DNA of 64,000 nucleotides, taken from Neorhizobium lilium. GTDB taxonomy: Bacteria > Pseudomonadota > Alphaproteobacteria > Rhizobiales > Rhizobiaceae. The DNA lies in NCBI RefSeq assembly GCF_004053875.1, contig NZ_SBIP01000002.1, forward strand, positions 1,178,001-1,242,000, given 5' to 3'. Below the pieces are notes generated by a model that worked only from the letters and a program-made list of their open reading frames with translations, was not told where the DNA came from and made no database searches. Positions 1 to 9,225 of the stretch are shown here, one piece after another. The translations under genes and the position numbers were made by a program. The first letter of the stretch is position 1, and each line of letters starts with the position of its first letter.

Positions 1-920
1 ATCATGTTCGGCATCTTCTTGGTGCGCGCGAAGAACTTCTTGGCGAACTCGCGGCTCTTGTCATCGAGGTTCCAGTAATAGCCTTCGGTCAGCGTCAGGC
101 CTTGCGCTGCCTCGAGCCCCAGCCCGTGCACTTCCGCCAGCGTGAAGAGCAGCGCCGCCAGATGCTGGCCGCCCTGGGTGATGCCGAATTCCGAGGCCTG
201 CTTGATGGCATTTGCGGTGTCAAGACCGGCATTGGCAAGGCCGATGACCTTGGCGCCGGACGACTGCGCCTGCAAGAGGAAGGACGAGAAGTCGCTTGTC
301 GATAGCGGATGGCGCACCGAGCCGAGGATCTTGCCGCCGCTCGACTTGACGTAATCGCCGGTCTGTTGCTCCAGCGAATAGCCGAAAGCATAGTCGGCGG
401 TCAGGAAGAACCAGCTATCGCCGCCTTGCTTTACCAGAGCGCCGCCGGTGCCGACCGCCAGCGCATGCGTGTCATAGGCCCAGTGGAAGCCGTAAGGGCT
501 GCAGGCCTTGCCGGTCAGGTCCGTGGTGGCTGCGCCGGTCACGATGTCGATCTTCTTCTTTTCCTTGGCGACCGACTGCACGGCCAGCGCCACAGACGAG
601 GTCGTCAACTCCATGATCGCATCGACCTGCTGGGTGTCGTACCATTGGCGGGCAATGTTGGAGGCGATATCGGCCTTGTTCTGGTGGTCGGCATCGACGA
701 TTTCCACCGGCACGCCCAGCACCTTGCCTCCGAAATCCTCGACGGCCATCCTGGCAGCCTCGACCGACGATTTGCCGCCGAAATCGGCATAGACGCCGGA
801 CTGGTCGTTCAGGATGCCGATCTTCACCTTGCCGTCCGACGCGGCCCCCGATGCAGTTTGTGCAAATGCCGTGCCGCTCGCCAGCAATAGAGCAAGCGAG
901 GCCAGAACTGTCTTCCGCAT
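1..920 (-). CDS. ABC transporter substrate-binding protein, branched-chain amino acid type (3' end outside window)
   Basis: Periplasmic binding protein of the Leu/Ile/Val (type I fold) class; the C-terminus lies left of position 1. The ATG at 920 follows a good Shine-Dalgarno (GGGAGGAG). The N-terminus is a typical signal peptide (MRKTVLASLALLLASGTAFA, then QTA). Mature motifs include VKIGILNDQSGVYADFGG, which opens this family, and later VGTGGALVKQGGDSWFFL and DYAFG, typical of the amide/urea/branched-chain subgroup. The ligand cannot be told. It is transcribed away from a LysR gene with 185 bases between them, so that regulator may control it. Transporter partners, if adjacent, lie outside the window. 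Confidence 0.85.
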   Translation of the reverse strand, partial: MRKTVLASLALLLASGTAFAQTASGAASDGKVKIGILNDQSGVYADFGGKSSVEAARMAVEDFGGKVLGVPVEIVDADHQNKADIASNIARQWYDTQQVDAIMELTTSSVALAVQSVAKEKKKIDIVTGAATTDLTGKACSPYGFHWAYDTHALAVGTGGALVKQGGDSWFFLTADYAFGYSLEQQTGDYVKSSGGKILGSVRHPLSTSDFSSFLLQAQSSGAKVIGLANAGLDTANAIKQASEFGITQGGQHLAALLFTLAEVHGLGLEAAQGLTLTEGYYWNLDDKSREFAKKFFARTKKMPNM

Positions 921-1105
921 GATGTCTCCTCCCAGAGATTGCAGAGCGCCAATAGCGCGAGTCTGTTCAAATTTGGCAGGCCGCCCTCCTCAAAGCAGCC
1001 CCTCCGAAGGCTATGGTTCAGGAAAACATGCGTTGACGCAAGCAGCCGCCGCTTATTAATTGCAAACAGCATCTGTGCATTTTTGAACACAACGAGCGAT
1101 CAGGC

Positions 1106-2035
1106 ATGGGCAGCGCAAACACAATCGCCAATTTCACCTGGGACGACCTTCAGTATTTCCTGGCGGTCGCCCGCACCGGCCAGTTGTCCATGGCGGCGCG
1201 GCACCTGCGCAGCAGCCACGCCACCGTCTCGCGCCGCATCGACCGGCTGGAATTCGCGCTGAAGGTCAAGCTGTTCGAGCGCAATCCGCGCGGCTACGTG
1301 CTGACGGCGCTTGGCCAGCGCTTCGTGGAAACAGCCGAGCGCATGGAGATGGAGACGGACAGGCTGCAGGCGGATATCACCGCAGGCGCAACGGCCCATC
1401 GCGGCGTGGTGAGGTTGAGCGCGCCGGAGGGCTTTTCCAACTTCTTCTTCACCCACCATATCGGCGACTTCAGCGCCAGACACCCCAACCTCTCGCTCGA
1501 ACTGGTGACGATTCAGCAGATCATGTCTCTGTCGCGCAAGGAGGCGGACATTGCCGTCATGCTGGACCCGCCAAAAGCCGGCCCCTACAGCATCGAGAAG
1601 ATCACCGACTACAGGCTGAGCGTCTACGGGTCGAAGACCTATCTGGCCGGCAAGCCGCCCTTGCGGCGTCGCGAGGAGCTGCTCGATCACCCCTTCATCG
1701 GCTATATCGAGGACATGATCTTCGCGCCGGGTCTGGATTATCTCGGCGACCTGCATCCCGGCATCAAGCCGCGATTCCAGAGCTCGAGCATCTTTGCCCA
1801 GCTGACCGCGACGCTGAACGGGCTTGGCCTCTGCGTGCTGCCGCATTTCATCGCCCGGCATCAGCCGGAACTGCAGATCGTGCTCGGCGAAGACGTCCAG
1901 CTCACCCGGCATTACTGGCTGGTGCAGCACCGCGACTTCATCGGCATTCCGCGACTACGTGCCGTGGCCGATTACATCGTGGCCACGGTCGAGGCCAATG
2001 CAGAGGCTTTCCTGCCCACCCGCAGCGGCGGATAA
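1106..2035 (+). CDS. LysR-family transcriptional regulator
   Basis: A 309-residue one-domain-pair regulator. Residues about 10-70 form the winged helix-turn-helix (WDDLQYFLAVARTGQLSMAA, then SHATVSRRIDRLE), followed by a long linker helix and a periplasmic-binding-like effector domain from about 95 to 295. The LSAPEGF and HFIAR stretches fit the subgroup that regulates single transport or catabolic genes. The start ATG has only a weak ribosome site. It is divergent from the binding-protein gene at 920 and convergent with the RND pump gene, 14 bases away. The likely target is the divergent transporter gene; the inducer is unknown. Confidence 0.85.
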   Translation: MGSANTIANFTWDDLQYFLAVARTGQLSMAARHLRSSHATVSRRIDRLEFALKVKLFERNPRGYVLTALGQRFVETAERMEMETDRLQADITAGATAHRGVVRLSAPEGFSNFFFTHHIGDFSARHPNLSLELVTIQQIMSLSRKEADIAVMLDPPKAGPYSIEKITDYRLSVYGSKTYLAGKPPLRRREELLDHPFIGYIEDMIFAPGLDYLGDLHPGIKPRFQSSSIFAQLTATLNGLGLCVLPHFIARHQPELQIVLGEDVQLTRHYWLVQHRDFIGIPRLRAVADYIVATVEANAEAFLPTRSGG

Positions 2036-2049
2036 CATTGGCTGGAGGG

Positions 2050-5000
2050 TTACTCCGCTGCCATCGGCAGGATCGACGCGCCGCTATCCGTATCATTTTC
2101 CGCCACAGGCTTGTCCTTCCTGTTCTTCGGCTCCTGGCCGAAGAACAGCGCATAGCCGGCTGGCAGCACCAAGATGGTCAGCACGGTGGCAACCAGGATG
2201 CCGCCCATCATTGCATAGGCGAGCGGTCCCCAGAACAGGCCGCGCGAGATCGGGATCAGCGCCAGCACGGCGGTGAGCGCCGTCAGCATGATCGGCCGGA
2301 AACGGCGGATGGCAGCGCCGATAATCGCCTCCTGCCGTTCCATGCCGATAGCAATATCCTGGTCGATCTGGTCCACGAGGATGATCGAGTTGCGGATGAT
2401 GATGCCGAGCAGCGCGATCACTCCGAGAATGGCCACGAAACCGAAGGGAGCGCCGGTGATCAACAGCGCCATGGCGGCCCCGATGATGCCGAGCGGACCG
2501 GTGGCAAGAACCAGAAGCGCCTTGCCGAAGTTCTGGAGCTGCACCATCAGCAGCAGCAGGATGACCAGCAGCATGATCGGCGCCTTGGCGGCGATGGAAT
2601 TCTGGCTTTCGGCCGCATCCTCCGCCCCGCCCTGGATTTCCACCCGGTAGCCGGCCGGCAGCGCCGCCCTCAGGTCCGCCATGCTGTTGTAGAGGTTGAG
2701 CGAAACCTGGGTCGGCTCGACGCCATCGGGCAGAGTTGCCTTGACGGTAATGGTCGGCAGGCGGTCGCGACGCCATTCGATCCCCTGTTCCAGCACCGGC
2801 ACGAGCTTGGCGACCTGTGAGGCAGGCACGAAGCCGCCAGAATCGGTGGGGATATAGACGGATTGAATTGCCGACAGCAGGCCGCGCGTGGCCGCAGGCT
2901 CCCGAACCACGACCGAAACCGTCTCTTCACCTTCGCGGAAATTGCCGATCGGCGCGCCTGACGCGGCTGTCTGCAACATCTGGCGGACGCGCTGCGAGGT
3001 GACGCCGAGCGCCCGTGCGCGATCCTGGTCGATCACCAGCTTCATCGCCGGCACCGGCTCCATCCAGTCCTCATGGATGGCACCAAGCAGCGGCTGTTGC
3101 TGGTAACGGTCCTTGACCTGATCCGCGATGCGGCGGACCTGATCCTTGTCCGGTCCGGTCACGCGCATCTGCACCGCCCAGCCGACAGGCGGGCCGAGGA
3201 AAAGGCGATCCACCTTGCCGCGCACGGTCGGGAAATCTTCCGCCAGGATCTTGCGCAACTTGACGATCATCCGCTCGCGCTCGGCAAGCCCCTTGGTCAT
3301 CACGAGAAGCTGCGCGTAGTTCGGGTTGCGCAATTGCTGGTCGAGCGGCAGGAAGAAGCGCGGCGCGCCTTCGCCGATATAGGTGGCGACGAAACTCTTG
3401 TCCGGATCCGGAAGGATGCGATCCTCCAGCGCCTTGGCCTGACGCTCCACTTCCTTGATGCTGGTGCCTTCCGGCAGCCACATATCGACCAGCACTTCCG
3501 GCCGCGACGATTGCGGGAAGAAGCTCTGCGGGATGAACTGGAACGCATAGAGGCTTCCGCCAAAGACGCCAAGCGTGGCCAGCAGCACGATGATCCGGTG
3601 GCGCACCGCCCAACCCACCGTGCCGCGCAGGCGACGATAGAAGCGGGTGTCGTAGGGATCGTGATGCGTGCCCGCATGCGCCCGCTGCTTCAAGATCATA
3701 TAGCCGAGCCAGGGAGTGAAATAGACGGCGACGAACCAGGAGGTAACGAGCGCGATGCCGACCACGTAGAAAAGCGAACGCACATATTCGCCGGCCGTCG
3801 ATGCGGCAAAGCCGACGGGGATGAAGCCCGCCGTGGTGATCAGCGTTCCGGTCAGCATGGGGAAGGCCGTGGAGGAATAGGCGAAGCTTGCGGCGTCGAG
3901 GCGCTCCAGCCCCTCTTCCAGCTTGCGCTCCATCATCTCCACCACGATCATCGCGTCGTCGACCAGCAGGCCGAGCGCGATGATGAGCGCGCCGAGCGAT
4001 ATGCGCTGCAGCTCGATGCCCAGATAATACATGATCGCCAGGGTCGCGGCGAGCACCAGCGGAATGGCGATCGCAATCACGATGCCGGAGCGCCAGCCGA
4101 TCGAGATAAGCGACACGACGAGCACGATCACCAGCGCCTCTATCAGCGCCTGGGTGAATTCGCCCACGGCCTCCGTCACCACCTCAGGCTGGTTGGAGAT
4201 CTGCTCCACCGACACGCCGAGCGGCAGCGTCTGCTGGAAGCGTGCATAGGTCTCTTCGACACTTTTGCCGACATCGGTGACCTTGAAGCCCTTGGCCATG
4301 ACCACGCCGATCTGGACGCTGTCCTGACCGTTGAAGCGGAACTTGCGCTGGAAGGGATCTTCCAGGCCTCGGTCCACCTTGGCGATGTCGCCGAGGCGGA
4401 TGACCTGGCCTCCGGTGCGGATGCGCAATTCGCGGATTTCCGCCGGCGTGGTGACGCCGCCTTCGACGGATATCCGCACGGAACGTTCCGCCGTCTCGAC
4501 GCTGCCGGAGGCATCGACGGCGTTCTGGCCGGCAAGCGCGTTCTGGAGGTCGAGCACCGTGAGGCCACGCTCGGCCAGGGCCTTGGACGAGACGTCTATG
4601 AAGATCTTTTCCGGCTGGTCGCCGAGGATGACAGCCTTTTCCACGCCGGGCGTGGCGATCAGCATGTCGCGGGCCTGGATGGCGAACTGCTTCAGCTCCG
4701 GATAGGTGAAGCCCTGGCCGCTGATCGAGTTGAGCGTGATATAAGTGTCGCCGAACTCATCGTTGAAATAGGGTCCGAGCAGGCCGGACGGCAGATCCTG
4801 GCTGATGTCGCCGATCTTCTTGCGCACCTGGTAGAAGGCATCCGCCACATCCTGGGAGGTCGTGTCGCCCTTGATCTGGATGGTGGTGATCGACACGCCG
4901 GCACGCGTATAGGATTTGACCCAGTCGAGATGGGGCGTTTCCTGCAGCTTGCGCTCGATCTTGTTGACGACCTGGTTCTGCATGTCGTCGATCGAGGCGC

Positions 5001-5208
5001 CCGGCCAGACCGCCTGCACCACCATGACGCGGAAGGTGAAGTCCGGGTCTTCCTTCTGGCCCATGTTCATGATGCCGAGGGCACCCATGACGATGATGAG
5101 GCCGAACAGGAAGCGGGCGATGCTGGGATGTCCGATCGCCCAGCGCGACAGGTTGAAGGCCTGCTTCTGCGAAGGGTTCGGAGGGGACGGAAGGTTATGC
5201 GATGCCAT
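2050..5208 (-). CDS. RND-family efflux pump, inner-membrane permease
   Basis: A 1052-residue resistance-nodulation-division transporter, full length for the HAE/AcrB-like class. TM1 lies at about 28-48; the large periplasmic porter loop follows; TM4 carries the conserved acidic pair in GLLVDDAMIVVEMMERKL used for proton relay; the second half ends with the GIIIRNSIILVDQID motif near TM11. It would drive proton-coupled export with the adaptor encoded immediately upstream (22-base gap). No outer-membrane channel gene is in the window, so a TolC-like protein must come from elsewhere. Third gene of a tetR-adaptor-pump operon; the substrate is unknown. Long antisense open frames across it are high-GC shadows. 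Confidence 0.95.
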   Translation of the reverse strand: MASHNLPSPPNPSQKQAFNLSRWAIGHPSIARFLFGLIIVMGALGIMNMGQKEDPDFTFRVMVVQAVWPGASIDDMQNQVVNKIERKLQETPHLDWVKSYTRAGVSITTIQIKGDTTSQDVADAFYQVRKKIGDISQDLPSGLLGPYFNDEFGDTYITLNSISGQGFTYPELKQFAIQARDMLIATPGVEKAVILGDQPEKIFIDVSSKALAERGLTVLDLQNALAGQNAVDASGSVETAERSVRISVEGGVTTPAEIRELRIRTGGQVIRLGDIAKVDRGLEDPFQRKFRFNGQDSVQIGVVMAKGFKVTDVGKSVEETYARFQQTLPLGVSVEQISNQPEVVTEAVGEFTQALIEALVIVLVVSLISIGWRSGIVIAIAIPLVLAATLAIMYYLGIELQRISLGALIIALGLLVDDAMIVVEMMERKLEEGLERLDAASFAYSSTAFPMLTGTLITTAGFIPVGFAASTAGEYVRSLFYVVGIALVTSWFVAVYFTPWLGYMILKQRAHAGTHHDPYDTRFYRRLRGTVGWAVRHRIIVLLATLGVFGGSLYAFQFIPQSFFPQSSRPEVLVDMWLPEGTSIKEVERQAKALEDRILPDPDKSFVATYIGEGAPRFFLPLDQQLRNPNYAQLLVMTKGLAERERMIVKLRKILAEDFPTVRGKVDRLFLGPPVGWAVQMRVTGPDKDQVRRIADQVKDRYQQQPLLGAIHEDWMEPVPAMKLVIDQDRARALGVTSQRVRQMLQTAASGAPIGNFREGEETVSVVVREPAATRGLLSAIQSVYIPTDSGGFVPASQVAKLVPVLEQGIEWRRDRLPTITVKATLPDGVEPTQVSLNLYNSMADLRAALPAGYRVEIQGGAEDAAESQNSIAAKAPIMLLVILLLLMVQLQNFGKALLVLATGPLGIIGAAMALLITGAPFGFVAILGVIALLGIIIRNSIILVDQIDQDIAIGMERQEAIIGAAIRRFRPIMLTALTAVLALIPISRGLFWGPLAYAMMGGILVATVLTILVLPAGYALFFGQEPKNRKDKPVAENDTDSGASILPMAAE

Positions 5209-5230
5209 GCTGATGATCCCTCGCTTGCCT

Positions 5231-6385
5231 TCAATCCCGCACGGATGCCGTGCTGAGACTATTGACGTTACCGAAGCGCGAGCTGACCGTCTCAGGCAGT
5301 CTCACCTTCATGTCATCCTTCATGAACTGCGTACCGGCGGACACGACGAGATCGCCAGCGGCAAGCCCCTTGGTGACGCGCACGCCATCGTCGGAGAAAT
5401 CCGCAACCTCGATGGGGCGGGAGCTGACCGTGCCTTTATCCTTGTCCACGACCCAGATGATCGGCTGGCCGTCCTTCTTGGCGAGCGCCGCGAGCGGAAT
5501 GGAATAGGCCGGGGTCATGTTCTCCGTTGGCGCTTCGATGGTCGCCGTCATGCCCAGGAGAACCCGCGGGTCCTCCGGCACGCTGACGCGGACCGAAAAT
5601 GTGCGAGATTGCGCGTCGGCACTGCCGGCTACTTCGCGAACCTTTCCGTCGAGCACCAGATCGGCGCTGGACCAGAAGCGTGCCGTGACGCCCTTGCCCG
5701 GCTTGAACTGCGGAATGTCCCCTTCAGGAACCGCGATCAGCACCTCCTTGGCGCCATCCATGGCAACGGTGAGAATAGGTGTGCCGGCGCTGACCACCTG
5801 GCCGCGATCGGCGCTGACAGCGGTCACGATGCCGCTCTTGTCGGATTTGAGTTCCGTATAGGCCGCCTGGTTGCGGGCCTGATCCAGCGCGGAGGCAGCC
5901 GATTCGAGGCTTGCTGCCGCCTTGTCGCGGGTCAGGCTTGCCTGCTCCAGGTCGGACTGGGAGGTGATGTTCTTGGCATTGAGCGACTGCGCGCGGCGAT
6001 AGGCAAGCTCGCTGATGTCGGCCTGCTTCTGCGCAGCCGAAAGATCGGCCTCCGCCTGGCGCACTGCCAGCTGCAGATCGGTCGGATCGAGACGGGCAAG
6101 CACCATGTCCGACGTGACACGGTCCCCGACATCGACGGAACGCTCGGTTATCTTGCCGGCAACGCGGAAACCGAGGTTCATTTCCGTGCGGGCTTTGACA
6201 GAGCCGGAATAGACGAGGACGCGGCCATGATCCAGGCCGGAGATCTCGGTCACCTTGACCGGCCGCACCGGATCGGGCGCCTCGGCCTTCTTCTCCTCCG
6301 AGCAGGAAACGAGCGCCAGAAAGGCGGCGGCGAGGGCAACGCCCTTCAAAAGAACCCGATATTGTCCGTTTGCAGATAAAGGCAT
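5231..6385 (-). CDS. RND efflux periplasmic adaptor (membrane fusion protein), lipoprotein
   Basis: About 384 residues. The ATG at 6385 is chosen over a GTG three codons upstream because GGAG sits at the right distance before it. The N-terminus is a lipoprotein signal with the lipobox LVSC (Cys28). Then come the first half of the biotinyl-lipoyl domain (VLVYSGSVKARTEMNLGFRV), an alpha-hairpin (about 95-165, heptad-rich), the second lipoyl half (SGIVTAVSADRGQVVSAG) and beta-barrel domains. It links the pump encoded downstream to an outer-membrane channel. It sits between the TetR regulator (48-base gap) and the pump, so the three probably share one transcript. Confidence 0.93.
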   Translation of the reverse strand: MPLSANGQYRVLLKGVALAAAFLALVSCSEEKKAEAPDPVRPVKVTEISGLDHGRVLVYSGSVKARTEMNLGFRVAGKITERSVDVGDRVTSDMVLARLDPTDLQLAVRQAEADLSAAQKQADISELAYRRAQSLNAKNITSQSDLEQASLTRDKAAASLESAASALDQARNQAAYTELKSDKSGIVTAVSADRGQVVSAGTPILTVAMDGAKEVLIAVPEGDIPQFKPGKGVTARFWSSADLVLDGKVREVAGSADAQSRTFSVRVSVPEDPRVLLGMTATIEAPTENMTPAYSIPLAALAKKDGQPIIWVVDKDKGTVSSRPIEVADFSDDGVRVTKGLAAGDLVVSAGTQFMKDDMKVRLPETVSSRFGNVNSLSTASVRD

Positions 6386-6433
6386 AGTCCCCACTCCATG
6401 TGGCGGGTTAACGATGGCGCCGCGCGCCGGCTG

Positions 6434-7075
6434 TTATTTCAAAGCCCGAAGGCCGAATTCTATGAGATCTTCCGGCGTACTGATCCTGCTTTTCGCCAGG
6501 CATTTGGCAACCAGCTGCGGGTGACAGAGAATGACCGTTGCCGACATGAAGCATTCCGCAGCAAGCGCCGGCTCCTGTTCGCGAAACTCGCCGGCGGCAA
6601 TGCCCTCGGTAATCATCCGCTCGACGAGCAGACGAAGTCGCTCGATATGGGCTTCGATCACCGGCCAATTCTGCTCGATGGCCACCACAACCATCTCGTG
6701 GACCTTCTTTTCATCCAGCATGGTATCGACAGTGATCTTGAACTGACTAAGCGTAAAATCCTTGAGCCGCTCGGAGGCGCTCGCCTTGCGATCGGCGACT
6801 GAAACCGCGGCCTGATAGCTCGCCTCCATCATGCGATGAGCAAGGGCGTGGTGAATATCTGTCTTGGACGAAAAGAACCGGTAAATATTGGCCGACGACA
6901 TGCCAAGATCCCGCGCTATGTCTGCGACATTGGTTTTGGCGTAGCCGTAATGCTTGAACAGCCGCTCTGCCGCATCGAGAATACGGCAGACATTTTCCCG
7001 CCGCGCTGCTTCTGCAACCTGTTCCTGCGTCATGCCAGCCTCAGAAGTCGCTTGTTTACGAGTGACGTTTTTCAT
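6434..7075 (-). CDS. TetR/AcrR-family repressor of the adjoining RND pump
   Basis: A 213-residue regulator. The N-terminal DNA-binding domain (about 27-75) is clear: CRILDAAERLFKHYGYAKT, then DIARDLGMSSANIYRFF. The rest is the variable ligand-binding region. It is the first gene of the tetR-adaptor-pump operon, so repression would be both autoregulatory and directed at the pump. A long inverted repeat spans its own start codon (7054-7093) with a second palindrome beside it (7087-7099), a likely operator. The inducer is unknown, as is usual for pump regulators. Confidence 0.9.
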   Translation of the reverse strand: MKNVTRKQATSEAGMTQEQVAEAARRENVCRILDAAERLFKHYGYAKTNVADIARDLGMSSANIYRFFSSKTDIHHALAHRMMEASYQAAVSVADRKASASERLKDFTLSQFKITVDTMLDEKKVHEMVVVAIEQNWPVIEAHIERLRLLVERMITEGIAAGEFREQEPALAAECFMSATVILCHPQLVAKCLAKSRISTPEDLIEFGLRALK

Positions 7076-7099
7076 ATTTCGTCATTCGTAAACTTTACG
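7054..7099. promoter_or_regulatory. Probable TetR operator: nested inverted repeats over the tetR start
   Basis: GTTTACGAGTGACG (7054-7067) and CGTCATTCGTAAAC (7080-7093) are inverted repeats matching at 13 of 14 positions around a 12-base spacer that includes the tetR ATG. A second palindrome, CGTAAA-C-TTTACG (7087-7099), overlaps the right arm. Three copies of the GTAAA half-site suggest cooperative repressor binding. Operator role is inferred from position. Confidence 0.65.
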
Positions 7100-7163
7100 C
7101 ATCTACAAGTCAACGGCTTCCGCCGAGTCCGGCAAAAAATTCGGCAGATTCATCCGAATTTTG

Positions 7164-7188
7164 GGAACCGGATCAGAAATCAGACATT
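7164..7188 (+). promoter_or_regulatory. Weak EcfG-type promoter for the hybrid kinase
   Basis: GGAAC, 16 bases, CATT. The -10 keeps only the TT of the consensus. It would start transcription near 7195, which excludes the TTG start at 7161 and fits the ATG at 7230. Confidence 0.35.
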
Positions 7189-7229
7189 GTATCAGATGGC
7201 TGAGGACGCTGGGCCGCCGGGGATACTTG

Positions 7230-9179
7230 ATGAGCATGCCGCAGACCGAAACCACGTTGCTCGATGAGGAACGTTATCGTCTTCTTGTGGACGCCATTAC
7301 CGACTACGCAATTTACATGCTCGACCCGACCGGCAGGATCGCCAGCTGGAATCCCGGCGCTCAGCGCTTCAAGGGTTACGAGGCGCCCGAGATCCTTGGC
7401 GAGCACTTTTCCCGCTTCTATACCGAAGAAGACAAGCTGATCCACCTGCCGGAGCTGGCATTGCGCACGGCGGCGACCGAAGGACGGTTCGAGAACGAAG
7501 GTTGGCGCGTCCGCAAGGACGGCACCCGATTCTGGGCGCATGTCATCATCGATCCGATATGGGATCGATCCGGTCAGCTTCTGGGCTTTGCCAAGGTCAC
7601 CCGTGACCTGAGCGAGCGAAAGAATGCGGAAGCCGAGATCAAGCGCAATCGGGACCAGTTCGAGATCCTCGTCCAGGGCGTCATGGATTACGCCCTCTAT
7701 ATGCTCGATCCGAACGGCTATGTCAGCAATTGGAACGCGGGCGCCGAGCGCATCAAGGGTTACCGGGCAGACGAGATCGTCGGCAAGCATTTCTCGCAGT
7801 TCTACACCGAGGAAGACCGGGCCAATGGCGAGCCCGCCAAAAGCTTGGAGACGGCGCTCCGCGAAGGCCGGATGGAAAAAGAAGGCTGGCGTCAGCGCAA
7901 GGACGGCACCCGGTTCTTCGCGCATGTGGTGCTGGATGCGATCCGCAACGACAAGGGCGAGATCATCGGCTTCGCCAAGGTAACGCGTGACATCACCGAG
8001 AAGGTGGAGGCGCAGAAAGCGCTTGCCAAGGCCCGCGAGGATCTCTTCCAGTCGCAGAAGCTGGAGGCCATCGGCCAGTTGACGGGCGGCATCGCCCACG
8101 ACTTCAACAACCTGTTGATGGCCATACTCGGCAGCCTGGAAATGCTGCGCAAGCGCATGCCTGACGATCCTGCGCTGACCCCGCTTCTCGAAAACGCCAT
8201 TCAAGGCGGAGAACGCGGCGCAGCCCTTACCCAGCGCATGCTCGCTTTTTCCCGCCGCCAGGAACTGAACATCAAGGCCATCGACCTGGGCGACCTTGTC
8301 CGGGGCATGATGGATTTCCTCCAGCGCTCGCTGGGATCTTCCGCCAGGATAGAGACGCGCATTCCGCCCTACAACGCGGTGGTCGTGACCGATCCCCTCC
8401 AGCTCGAGACCGCGCTGCTGAATCTGGTGGTCAACGCCCGCGACGCCCTTGCCGGTGAAGGAACGATCACGATCGGGATCGATGAACACGATGTCACGGC
8501 CGAAGGCGGGTTCTTGAAGCCGGGCCGCTACATTCAGTTTTCGGTGGCAGATACCGGCGAAGGAATGGATGTGGAAACCGTGAACCAAGCCACCACACCG
8601 TTCTTCACGACCAAGGGTGTGGGCAAGGGAACGGGGCTTGGCCTTTCCATGGTCCAGGGACTGACGGAGCAATCCGGCGGCAAGCTGCATATCGACAGCA
8701 AGAAGGGCCAGGGCACGACCGTCTCGCTCTTCCTGCCGCGGGCGGAGGAAGGGGTCATTCCGGCTGAAGAGGAACCTGTGCATCAGCCAAACTCCGATGC
8801 GCCGCCGAAGACGCTGAACGTGCTGGCCGTGGACGACGACGCCCTCGTCCTCATGAACACGACCCTGATGCTGGAGGATCTCGGCCATCGGGTGACGGAG
8901 GCCTATAGCGGCACCGAGGCGCTGGACCTCCTCCACGGCAACGAGATCGAGTTCGATCTCGTCATTACCGACCATTCCATGCCGAAAATAACGGGATCGG
9001 AGCTAGCCTCGGAAATTGCCAGGCACTGGCCACATCTGCCCGTCATTCTCGCCACGGGCTATGCGGAGCTTCCTCCAGGCGGCGATGCCAAGCTGCCGCG
9101 GCTTCCCAAGCCCTTTTCGCAGGCACAATTGCAGGATATCGTCGCGGCAGTGATCGGGACCCGCACCCTGAACAAATGA
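7230..9179 (+). CDS. Hybrid sensor histidine kinase, PAS-PAS-HisKA-HATPase-REC, cytosolic
   Basis: 649 residues without a signal peptide or membrane segment. Two tandem PAS domains (about 12-120 and 140-250) are near copies of each other: each has YMLDP, G..I.SWN.GA.R.KGY, FYTEED and a GW(R)-RKDGTRF segment. A HisKA box follows with phospho-acceptor His290 (GGIAHDFNNLL), then the ATPase domain with GKGTGLGLSMV, then a C-terminal receiver (LAVDDD; phospho-acceptor Asp581 in VITDHSMPK). The ATG at 7230 has GGGG about eight bases before it; an open TTG upstream at 7161 overlaps a candidate promoter and is not used. No cognate response regulator is adjacent. Signal unknown; paired PAS domains suggest redox, light or a small ligand. 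Confidence 0.9.
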   Translation: MSMPQTETTLLDEERYRLLVDAITDYAIYMLDPTGRIASWNPGAQRFKGYEAPEILGEHFSRFYTEEDKLIHLPELALRTAATEGRFENEGWRVRKDGTRFWAHVIIDPIWDRSGQLLGFAKVTRDLSERKNAEAEIKRNRDQFEILVQGVMDYALYMLDPNGYVSNWNAGAERIKGYRADEIVGKHFSQFYTEEDRANGEPAKSLETALREGRMEKEGWRQRKDGTRFFAHVVLDAIRNDKGEIIGFAKVTRDITEKVEAQKALAKAREDLFQSQKLEAIGQLTGGIAHDFNNLLMAILGSLEMLRKRMPDDPALTPLLENAIQGGERGAALTQRMLAFSRRQELNIKAIDLGDLVRGMMDFLQRSLGSSARIETRIPPYNAVVVTDPLQLETALLNLVVNARDALAGEGTITIGIDEHDVTAEGGFLKPGRYIQFSVADTGEGMDVETVNQATTPFFTTKGVGKGTGLGLSMVQGLTEQSGGKLHIDSKKGQGTTVSLFLPRAEEGVIPAEEEPVHQPNSDAPPKTLNVLAVDDDALVLMNTTLMLEDLGHRVTEAYSGTEALDLLHGNEIEFDLVITDHSMPKITGSELASEIARHWPHLPVILATGYAELPPGGDAKLPRLPKPFSQAQLQDIVAAVIGTRTLNK

Positions 9180-9194
9180 GACCCCATCCGCGTT
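9169..9194 (+). promoter_or_regulatory. Degenerate EcfG-type promoter for the BON protein
   Basis: TGAAC, 17 bases, CGTT: one mismatch in the -35, perfect -10, 31 bases before the ATG at 9226. It overlaps the kinase stop codon. Confidence 0.35.
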
Positions 9195-9225
9195 CTCTAC
9201 GGGGTCCAACCGGGAGAACCAGCAC

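Noticed and set aside
965-1088. GTTCAAA (965-971) and TTTGAAC (1082-1088) facing each other in the LysR/binding-protein gap
   Set aside because: Short, 110 bases apart and without the T-N11-A pattern of LysR sites; easily chance.
3073-5256. A 727-codon open frame antisense to the RND pump
   Set aside because: High-GC shadow: Arg/His/Asp/Leu-rich product without domains, opposite a complete, well-conserved pump gene.
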